Under the pieces are notes generated by a model that saw nothing but the letters and a program-made list of their open reading frames with translations, was not told the origin of the DNA and did not search any database. Below are positions 6,756 through 13,002 of a stretch of DNA of 16,006 bases, piece after piece. A program made the position numbers and the translations under genes. Position 1 is the stretch's first letter. Each line of letters starts with the position of its first letter. Source of the DNA: Oscillospiraceae bacterium (GTDB lineage: Bacteria > Bacillota_A > Clostridia > Oscillospirales > Oscillospiraceae); assembly GCA_017936985.1 (NCBI GenBank), contig JAGBEM010000165.1:1-16006 (forward strand), written 5' to 3'.

Positions 6756-8979
6756 CGCTACCGCCTCCGTCCTGCATTTGCCGCTTTATCTTTGACTTGC
6801 GGGACTGCTGCACCTTGCGGGCACCGGAAGCGTTGGAAACCGTTCGTTTCGCGCCAAGAGTATCCGTTGCCAACGGTGTTGTCTTACTCTGCACAGTCTG
6901 GTTGAGGGCCGTCTGACGTGCCTGCGACACACGGGACTCCGCGGACGCAGTTCCTGCCATGCCGGGGTGCGGGACATCCCGTTTGCTGACAATAGGAGAG
7001 GCAGGCGAAGGAACAGAACGGCTTTCCTGCCGTGCCGTTGCTCCACTGGGACGGGCTTCTCCTGTGGCTGCTGCCTGCGAAACGGAAGTGGGATTTCTGC
7101 TGTACCGTGTTTCTTTGGGAGCGGAGCGGTCTGCCGAGAAGATCCCCATTCCTGCCACGCCGTTTTGCACCATGGTGGGTTGCTGCGGTTGTTTGGATGC
7201 CGCAGGAGTAGCCGGTGTCGGCATGTTGTTGGGAGCCGGTGCTTTGCTGGAAGCGGCTGGTGTTGCAACGGAGGGGGTCACCGCTCTTGGAACTGCACTT
7301 TGACTTGGCTCTCGTCTGCTGAAGCGGGTGGAGCCTGCGGGCTGACTGCCGGGGCCGGAAGACACCTTGCTGGCAGACTGCGGTGCGCTGCCGTGAACAG
7401 AGCCAACGGAGACGTTGTTTTGCTCTGCAGCCTGTACCGTACTTCCGACTGCACCGCTTCGAATAGTGGGCGCTGCCACATGAGAAATGCGGGTGGCTGT
7501 CGGTGCGGATACAGTTCCTGCTGTGCCGTTTTTGACCGTCTCACTCTGATTGGTGACAGAGTTGCCACCGGAGGGTGTTCCTGCCGGTGCCGCTGGCTTT
7601 TGGCTGCCGGAAACACCCGGTTTATCTGCAGCGGGGCTCATGGAAGCTACCTTAACATGGCTGGGTGCACGGCGGGTGCCGGGAGGAACAGAGCTGTTTC
7701 TGGAAGAAGGGCCAGAAACTGTATTGCTTTTTTGTGATGTACTGGATGGACTGCCTGCGCCGATTTGAGACATGGAAGATGCAGACTGCTGCACTTTGGA
7801 CTGTGCCGAATTGCTCTGCTGCGATCCGCTTTGCAGCACAACGCCACCTTGCTGAATACCTTGTGTCGCACCGTGCTGCTGCGTGGCAGTTTGTGTCTGA
7901 CTTGCGCTGTGAGAAGCGTTTTGCTGGTTGTTGACCTGCTGTGTCTGGTTTTGTGTATTGGCAGTCTGGGCGTGGGAAGTGCTTGTTCCTGCTGTGCCGG
8001 ATGCCGCAGCGGAACGGCCGCCACCAGCAGTAGGCCCTGCAGGTTTCGGTCCACCGGAACCACCGGCGGGTGCTCCGGATGTACCGCCCTTTCGGCCACC
8101 ACCGGATTTGCCCATCGATTTGGTCACCTGGGAGGCAGCAGAATGGACAATGGCATAGGTCAGAGCGCCCGGGAAGGATCTGCCCAGAGAAACGCCGGTC
8201 ATTGCCGGATTGAGGCCAATGCGTGCACTAAGGGCATCTGCTTTCTTTGCAACCTTTACGATGGTCAGCACCAGCACCATCCACGGCAGGACATCAAGAC
8301 CGCTGGGGCAGTAGGATAATACTGACAACAGCATTTTTACAAAGACCACATGCAATACCATAAGCAAACACATGCTGCCATACATCCGACACCAACCGGA
8401 AAACAGGTCTGAAGTGTTCCTGCTTCCGCCGGTGCCAAAGGCCAAGGGTGAGCAGATGGTCAGCATAGCCAGAATGAAGTACCGTTCTGCCATCTCAAAA
8501 ATCAGCTTGAAAGATTGGAACATCACAATAATACCGCAAATGACGACCAACAGCCACGCTACAGCAAGTCCACCGAAGGTGGCTTCTTCTGCAAGGGTAA
8601 TATTGACTGCATCCGGCATTTCCATCAGCTCCATTATAGAGGATGTCATGTCCAGACAGATATTACAGATCTGAGGGCTGGCAAGCAGCAAAAAAGCAAA
8701 CACAAAGGTTCTGGTGAAGAGTAGTTTGGGATCTTCACCTTCAAATCCCAATCCGCTCATCATGCTTTTGACTGCCTGAAACACCAGATTTCCGATGAGA
8801 ATGGCCCATCCTGCTGCCAGCATGACTTCAGATATGGTGTCAATAACCGGCACATGGGAGCGCAGATAATCAAAATCCATGCTCATAATGTCCAGCAGAG
8901 CGGAGGAGAAAAACTCCCACGCTTCCAGAACCAGGCCGTATGTCCACTCAATAAAACCTTGAAAGATAAGCTCCAGCAA
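6748..8979 (-). CDS. TrbL/VirB6-like channel protein with long low-complexity tail
   Basis: The N-terminal 290 residues hold several hydrophobic segments (about 5-30, 52-75, 92-112, 138-160, 168-185, 203-225, 232-248), with a conserved-looking stretch from GNLVFQAVKSMM through GFEGEDPKLLFTRTF. This matches the polytopic inner-membrane pore protein of conjugative T4SSs. Residues from about 290 to the end are rich in Ser, Gln, Ala, Pro and Thr with no predicted fold, ending in a basic cluster (SRKSKIKRQMQ). I choose TTG at 8979 as start: AAGGAGG lies 8 nt upstream, whereas the in-frame GTG at 8988 overlaps this binding site and cannot be used with it. The first residues would be MLELIFQGF. The gene follows the pilin 3' exon by 34 nt. 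Confidence 0.88.
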   Translation of the reverse strand: MLELIFQGFIEWTYGLVLEAWEFFSSALLDIMSMDFDYLRSHVPVIDTISEVMLAAGWAILIGNLVFQAVKSMMSGLGFEGEDPKLLFTRTFVFAFLLLASPQICNICLDMTSSIMELMEMPDAVNITLAEEATFGGLAVAWLLVVICGIIVMFQSFKLIFEMAERYFILAMLTICSPLAFGTGGSRNTSDLFSGWCRMYGSMCLLMVLHVVFVKMLLSVLSYCPSGLDVLPWMVLVLTIVKVAKKADALSARIGLNPAMTGVSLGRSFPGALTYAIVHSAASQVTKSMGKSGGGRKGGTSGAPAGGSGGPKPAGPTAGGGRSAAASGTAGTSTSHAQTANTQNQTQQVNNQQNASHSASQTQTATQQHGATQGIQQGGVVLQSGSQQSNSAQSKVQQSASSMSQIGAGSPSSTSQKSNTVSGPSSRNSSVPPGTRRAPSHVKVASMSPAADKPGVSGSQKPAAPAGTPSGGNSVTNQSETVKNGTAGTVSAPTATRISHVAAPTIRSGAVGSTVQAAEQNNVSVGSVHGSAPQSASKVSSGPGSQPAGSTRFSRREPSQSAVPRAVTPSVATPAASSKAPAPNNMPTPATPAASKQPQQPTMVQNGVAGMGIFSADRSAPKETRYSRNPTSVSQAAATGEARPSGATARQESRSVPSPASPIVSKRDVPHPGMAGTASAESRVSQARQTALNQTVQSKTTPLATDTLGAKRTVSNASGARKVQQSRKSKIKRQMQDGGGSGV

Positions 8980-9013
8980 AGGCGTCACCTCCTTGTTGCC
9001 GGAGTCTTTTTAA

Positions 9014-9114
9014 TTACGGGGTCAGCGTGGCGAGGCCGTCGAACAGCGGAACAACATAGGCAATGAATGCGCCAATGCCGTTGATAATGGCCCAAGCGAT
9101 CCAGATGCGTTTCA
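9014..9114 (-). CDS. VirB2-like pilin, exon 2 (C-terminal part)
   Basis: On the minus strand this segment encodes KRIWIAWAIINGIGAFIAYV and continues through VPLFDGLATLTP to a stop at 9014-9016. The hydrophobic, Gly/Ala-rich segment is the second membrane helix typical of TrbC/VirB2 pilins. It has no start codon or ribosome binding site of its own. Joined to the segment at 11799-12039 by removal of the group II intron it gives one pilin of about 113 aa. The exact 3' splice point is either 9115/9114 or 9118/9117. Both leave the frame open and make codon 81 a Leu, giving WLKRI or WLLKRI. The annotated boundary uses the first. Confidence 0.85.
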
Positions 9115-9199
9115 ATAGTGATAGGTAAACCTTTGAAGTAATCTCCAGTTTTTCCCCCACTCCGCACCGTGCGTGCGACTTTCACCGCACACGGCGCTC
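9115..9199 (-). ncRNA. Group II intron domains V and VI
   Basis: Domain V lies at about 9162-9199, starting GAGCGCCGTG and containing GGTGAAAGTCGCACG, with complementary arms closing on CACGGTGCGG. Domain VI follows: AAACT-GGAG-ATTA-CTTC-AA-AGGTTT folds as a hairpin with unpaired A residues on the 3' side, one of which should be the branch point. The domain V core begins 10 nt after the stop codon of the intron-encoded protein. Confidence 0.85.
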
Positions 9200-9208
9200 C
9201 ATCGGGAA

Positions 9209-11041
9209 TTACCTATTTACAGTCAATTCGCAGTTTCCAACGTAGATACGTAGTTTGTTCAGTTTTTCCAGCGCAGTATCATTCAGTTTCAGTTCATCGA
9301 GACAACGCATAATTGTATCTTCCGCAGTTGCATGTATCAGTCGATGTACGGCTGATATTACCATGCAAAGATTTTGATATGCGTCCGTTCCTCCTGCGTG
9401 TCGGGGCTTCTTATGGTGCACTTCAATACTTCCAATTTGCAGAATGTTTCCTGTCACCGCACAGCGTCCCTGCTGACCAACATAGAGTGAAAGCCGATTG
9501 TCATTCAACTCTGTGGAGGCGTATTGTATCGGATGTGTCATCAGATATTGCAGGGTACTGAGATTGACAGTTTCTAATTTGGAGTGTATGAGAGCGCGTC
9601 CTTCGACTGTGTAATTACATTGTCGTTGGTCAAAGCCGCCGGGAGGAAAGGTTCGGATATGGGAAATCGGAAACAGGGCAATCTTTTTTGCATAGATCAC
9701 CTTGCCGCCGTATTTTCCATAATATCTGAGATAGACCTTACTTTTTGTTCCTGCTGGTGTACTGATTTTTCGGGTTCGATTGTAAAGACACTTTTTGAGG
9801 CTATGGGATATATCTGCAAAATCCCGGCTGATTTCCGAGGCACATCGATAGTAATTATGCATACCCAGCACAGCGGCATTGAAGTTCCAGATGGCCCTCA
9901 GACCGCTGCCTGTTTGTATCTGCTTCGATGCTGTTCGAAGTGTATCCGAACACTTTTTGGTTGCTTTATCCCGCATGTGTGATTTTGTGACCCACTTGTC
10001 AGACTTTTTGTGAAGCTTAATTTTTATTCCCAGGAACTCCGAGTAGCACCGTTTCAAATTGACGATCTTGGATTTTTCCTGGCTGATGTGCAGTCCTAGC
10101 CGCTCTCTGAGCCACTGTTCTGTTGCGTGGAACAGTTTTTCTGCGTCACTTCGGGTTCGACACATCAGTTTGAAGTCATCTGCATAGCGCACGATGAATA
10201 CTTCTTTCAGACCGGTCTTTTTCAGTGCATAAAATTTATGACTGGTCTGCTTGAATTCTTTTCGTGTGCGGTGTGTTTCCCATTGACTGCTGATCCACCA
10301 ATCCAGTTCATTCAGAACAATATTCGCCAGAAGCGGACTGAGTATTCCTCCTTGGGGGACGCCCTTTTCCGGAATGCCAATGCCGTAGATTTCTGCTTTC
10401 AGCATCTTTGACAGAATGCTGAGAAGTGTTTTGTCCTGAATGCCCATGCTCCATATCTGTTTGAGTAGCTTGCCGTGGTCAACATTGTCAAAGAAGCCTT
10501 GTATATCAATGTCCACCGCATATGGGAGCTTGGCGATGTTCATTAGAAACATGACCCGGGCGATAGCATGATGGGTACTGCGGTTTGGACGAAAACCGTA
10601 ACTGTGTTTATGGAATTTTGCTTCACAAATCGGCTCCAGCACTTGCTTGATACATTGTTGGATGAGCCGATCCTCAATGGTGGGGATACCCAGCGGACGC
10701 TTTTTCCCATTGTCTTTTTCAATTTCCACTCTTCGAACCGGGTGCGGCCGAAAGTTGGCCAGACGGCCTGTGACATACTGCGTAAGCTCCTCCGGGGTCA
10801 GGTTGCCCAATTCAACGATTGTATTGTCGTTGGTTCCTTTGGTATGGCTTCCGGGGTTTCGCTTAATGCTGCGGTATGCGAGCAGGATATTTTGCTCCGA
10901 TGTAATGAGTGGCATCAGACTTGTGAAACGCTCGCCCTTCTGAGACCTTGCAAAGAGGTTGTCGAAGATATCTTGTGAGTCATAGTATTCGTTATTTCTA
11001 AGTGTCTGTTTCTTTTTGCGTTTGGTATCTGTCGTTGTCAC
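9209..11041 (-). CDS. Group II intron reverse transcriptase/maturase with HNH endonuclease
   Basis: The 610-aa protein encoded in intron domain IV helps the intron RNA to fold and splice, and copies it into new DNA sites. The RT domain spans about residues 45-350, with the catalytic YADD at 286-289, the first Asp pair in YAVDIDIQGFFDNVDH (177/179), and PQGGILSPLLAN at 229-240. A maturase (X) region covers about 370-480. The C-terminal HNH endonuclease has EVHHKKPRHAGGTDAYQNL (HH at 542-543) and a preceding CAVTG. The paired zinc cysteines of some relatives are not complete. The start is GTG 11041, about 13 nt after AAGGAGG. No stop or frameshift breaks it, so the intron is likely still mobile. 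Confidence 0.96.
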   Translation of the reverse strand: MTTTDTKRKKKQTLRNNEYYDSQDIFDNLFARSQKGERFTSLMPLITSEQNILLAYRSIKRNPGSHTKGTNDNTIVELGNLTPEELTQYVTGRLANFRPHPVRRVEIEKDNGKKRPLGIPTIEDRLIQQCIKQVLEPICEAKFHKHSYGFRPNRSTHHAIARVMFLMNIAKLPYAVDIDIQGFFDNVDHGKLLKQIWSMGIQDKTLLSILSKMLKAEIYGIGIPEKGVPQGGILSPLLANIVLNELDWWISSQWETHRTRKEFKQTSHKFYALKKTGLKEVFIVRYADDFKLMCRTRSDAEKLFHATEQWLRERLGLHISQEKSKIVNLKRCYSEFLGIKIKLHKKSDKWVTKSHMRDKATKKCSDTLRTASKQIQTGSGLRAIWNFNAAVLGMHNYYRCASEISRDFADISHSLKKCLYNRTRKISTPAGTKSKVYLRYYGKYGGKVIYAKKIALFPISHIRTFPPGGFDQRQCNYTVEGRALIHSKLETVNLSTLQYLMTHPIQYASTELNDNRLSLYVGQQGRCAVTGNILQIGSIEVHHKKPRHAGGTDAYQNLCMVISAVHRLIHATAEDTIMRCLDELKLNDTALEKLNKLRIYVGNCELTVNR

Positions 11042-11798
11042 AGGTTGGCGTTATCCTCCTTGTGGGGATTTGGCCTCTCTTAGTCTTACTCGAACCCTGT
11101 GCGTTTCGTGTGTTTCTACTGTGATTGCTGTTTTACTGTAATTCTCGACTTGTGCCTATCCCTCCACGATGTTTCCATCGCTTCAACGGTACTGTGGCAC
11201 TACTCTCACCGATGCAAGGGCAGGTTATATCCTGAGACTTTCCCTGCCGCCGTTTCAAAGGGGTGTGGCCCTCCACGTCATCGGCTTTCCACGTTCCGGT
11301 CATCCTATCTGTACATCTGCTTTTAGGTGCTTCCTTTAGGCCTGTCCGTCAAGTCATAAACTCTTGCCGCCTGTAACGGCAAAGGGCTGTTCGCAACTGG
11401 CAACTCTACTGAGCCCCGGCGGACCTTACATTTCTGTAATACCGACTTTTCAACCGGTTCGCTGGTATAGACCCGTACATTCGGAAGTTCGTCATTTACA
11501 TTTGGTATCTGTAAACATTCTCACCATGAGCAGTTTATAGACCCCCGGCCTATCCACCGCACCTGCCGCCTCCGGCAGGGTTGCCTCACCATCATGTGTT
11601 AGGGCAGTGTTCAGCCGACTTTATCGGGCTTACAACGACGCAGTGCCAACCACTTTGTCGCTGTCCGAAGTATCAGGGCGGGCGCTTCGGGGCGTTACTC
11701 CCTCATTTCACCCGTCGGATGACCAGTTCTCCTAAATGAGAACTGTTTGCACGTTCTCTTTTTAGTGCCTGACCTTTTCAGTCAGGAACGTGTCGCAC
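11042..11798 (-). ncRNA. Group II intron domains I-III (5' ribozyme part)
   Basis: This 757-base stretch has no supported gene. It starts with the 5' splice consensus at 11798 and holds EBS1 (11395-11401) in a loop closed by GGGCT/AGCCC. Many short self-complementary segments are visible, such as GAGAAC/GTTCTC near 11737-11758 and TTACA-GAAA-TGTAA near 11427-11440. It must form the large scaffold domain I and the smaller domains II and III; I did not fold it in detail. Confidence 0.8.
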
Positions 11799-12039
11799 GC
11801 CAGTCCCAGGCCTGGTCGACCTTGTGCTGGTTATTGGACAGCTTGGCACCGACCACAGCAACGGCAGACATCAGACCGGCCAGTACTGTGCTGATACCCG
11901 CAATCTTTCCATATACATCTACGATGATGTTGTTCGCCACCGTCCACATATCTTCGGCGGCAAAGGCAGAAAACGAAAGCAGTGCAGTCAGCAACATGAG
12001 GGTCAGGACACAGGTATAAATGCGATATACTTTTTTCAT
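11799..12039 (-). CDS. VirB2-like pilin, exon 1 (N-terminal part)
   Basis: It encodes 80 full codons plus one base before the group II intron. Residues 1-28 are a signal peptide (KK, a hydrophobic core VLTLMLLTALLSFSAF, then A-x-A-type cleavage before EDMW). A hydrophobic segment around 46-65 (KIAGISTVLAGLMSAVAVVG) is followed by NNQHKVDQAWDW, typical of small TrbC/VirB2-type pilins of Gram-positive conjugative elements. ATG 12039 follows GGAGG by 6 nt. Unspliced, the frame reads five intron-coded residues (RATRS) and stops, giving an 85-aa protein without the second helix. Spliced to exon 2 it gives about 113 aa, normal for the family. The pilin is the main extracellular component of the mating channel. 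Confidence 0.88.
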
Positions 12040-12057
12040 TTCGTACCTCCGGTTTCC

Positions 12058-12141
12058 TTAATAGGTAGTGAGCTTAAAAACAACGGCGGCGGTGGCAGCT
12101 GCCAGAACAGCTACGACGCCAAAGATCCAAATCTTTTTCAC
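12058..12141 (-). CDS. 27-aa single-helix membrane peptide
   Basis: A GTG at 12141 opens a 27-codon frame: VKKIWIFGVVAVLAAATAAV, then VFKLTTY and TAA at 12058. It has two Lys at the N-terminus and one hydrophobic helix. AAGGGGGA lies 6 nt before the GTG, and the start is 2 nt past the stop of the 127-aa gene, so translation is probably coupled. The pilin ribosome binding site comes directly after its stop. No family is recognised; a small T4SS membrane subunit or a holin-like accessory peptide is possible. The strong binding site and tight packing argue that it is real. Confidence 0.7.
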   Translation of the reverse strand: MKKIWIFGVVAVLAAATAAVVFKLTTY

Positions 12142-12143
12142 GG

Positions 12144-12527
12144 TTATTCCCCCTTGAACTGAAATTGTACGATGTATTCCGGATGCTCCTGAATTTCTGC
12201 CAGAAGTTTCAGAGATTGATCCAGTGCCTTCATGGTGTCTCGGGACTGCCGTTTGATAAACGGCTCCAACAGAATAACGTCCTTGTCCTGTATCGTGAAA
12301 ATGATACGGACAAGGATTTTACTTTTTTCCCGCAGCTCATAGAGCTGATTGTATTTTTCCAGCGAAAAGTGTTTGTAGTGAGGCTCCTTGAGTTCTGTGG
12401 GATGCAGGTGTGTCAGTTGGAAGATTTGCCAATAGAGTTTACGACGAAGCTTCGGCTCAAGGGATTCCAGAAAGGTGTCCATGGGAGCGATGGTTCCTGC
12501 CGGACAATATGTTTTCACGGTTCTCAA
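12144..12527 (-). CDS. RelE/HigB-like (Gp49 family) protein
   Basis: The protein has 127 aa. The pattern NQLYELREKSKILVRIIFTI, followed by VILLEPFIKR and a helical tail (DTMKALDQSLKLLAEIQEHP), is that of phage Gp49/HigB-type RelE-fold proteins, where 'LyELR...RiiF......ivLLh.F.Kk' is the core. Such toxins cut mRNA on the ribosome. The start is probably TTG 12527, overlapping the stop of the 137-aa gene as TTGA; a GTG three codons on is also possible. No antitoxin gene stands beside it: the next gene codes for the 27-aa peptide. It could be an orphan or use the XRE protein at 5124-5393. Whether it is toxic cannot be told from the sequence. Confidence 0.72.
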   Translation of the reverse strand: MRTVKTYCPAGTIAPMDTFLESLEPKLRRKLYWQIFQLTHLHPTELKEPHYKHFSLEKYNQLYELREKSKILVRIIFTIQDKDVILLEPFIKRQSRDTMKALDQSLKLLAEIQEHPEYIVQFQFKGE

Positions 12528-12937
12528 GTGTCCTTCACCTCACTTTCAGAAATCAGCTTGTTCAGCATGACGATCATACCGGACACAAACAGTTCCACCA
12601 GAACAGGATTACCAGAGAGCCACCAGATCAATTCCGGAAGCTGCCGGTGCATACGGTCATACTGCAGACAGATGGACAGAAGAACATTTCCTGCGCTCTC
12701 TTTCCGAAGCTGATCCATAAGCGAGTGGCAGAGAGTAAATACGAACTGGGTATCGCCATAGAAATCGTACAGGGTATCATAAAACAGACCGCTGTACACT
12801 TTGGCTATGACAGAAACTGCATCGACATTGGCAGCACCATTGGTACCCAGCAACCCCATTCTCATCAGACGGGATGTCGCTGAGTTATCAAAGGGGCTGA
12901 AGCCTCTGTATTCTCTTTTTTGCAGGCCTGTTTGCAT
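12524..12937 (-). CDS. Conserved-looking conjugation operon protein of unknown function
   Basis: This 137-aa protein matches no family I can name. It starts at ATG 12937, 6 nt after AAGGAGG, and ends overlapping the next gene. Composition suggests a mainly helical, soluble protein: segments such as ANVDAVSVIAKVYSGLFYDT and LVELFVSGMIVMLNKLIS are amphipathic or mildly hydrophobic, but none is long enough to be a clear membrane helix. It has no signal peptide. Its place between secreted proteins and the pilin suggests an accessory transfer function, which is inference. Confidence 0.8.
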   Translation of the reverse strand: MQTGLQKREYRGFSPFDNSATSRLMRMGLLGTNGAANVDAVSVIAKVYSGLFYDTLYDFYGDTQFVFTLCHSLMDQLRKESAGNVLLSICLQYDRMHRQLPELIWWLSGNPVLVELFVSGMIVMLNKLISESEVKDT

Positions 12938-12959
12938 GAAAATCCTCCTTGTACAAATG

Positions 12960-12986
12960 AGAGGACCCGGCTGGGCCGAGTCCTCT
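12960..12986 (-). terminator. Strong GC hairpin between operon genes, possible attenuator
   Basis: AGAGGACCCGGC and GCCGAGTCCTCT (12960-12971 and 12975-12986) pair with one mismatch around a 3-nt loop. On the minus strand it is followed by CATTTGTACAAGG, which has only a weak T run. It lies between the stop at 13003 and the ribosome binding site of the gene starting at 12937. It may lower readthrough from the two highly structured surface-protein genes into the T4SS genes, or protect the mRNA end. Confidence 0.55.
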
Positions 12987-13002
12987 GCGTGTTAAGCTGC
13001 GA

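Larger units (their letters stand above)
9115..11798 (-). mobile_element. Complete group II intron inserted in the pilin gene
   Basis: On the minus strand the intron begins GTGCGACACG at 11798 (consensus GUGYG) and ends in ...TATCACTAT at 9115, or in ...TATCAC at 9118 (consensus AY). The last seven bases of the 5' exon, GACTGGC (11799-11805), pair with GCCAGTT in the intron (minus strand of 11395-11401), one pair being G-U: an IBS1-EBS1 match that fixes the 5' splice site. Domain V is recognisable next to the 3' end and the reverse transcriptase is in domain IV. The intron lies in the same direction as the pilin gene, so splicing can repair the message. I could not settle EBS2. Confidence 0.93.

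Noticed and set aside
8985..9185. Minus-strand 66-codon frame across the intron 3' end
   Set aside because: It reads through domains V-VI of the intron in a frame different from the pilin exon; the KRIWIAWAIING frame is the real one after splicing.
11339..11344. CAGGCC in the intron as EBS2 partner of exon GGCCTG
   Set aside because: It lies 3' of EBS1 in the RNA, whereas EBS2 should lie 5' of EBS1; the match is short and palindromic. A G-U containing match near 11546 is also possible, so EBS2 is left open.
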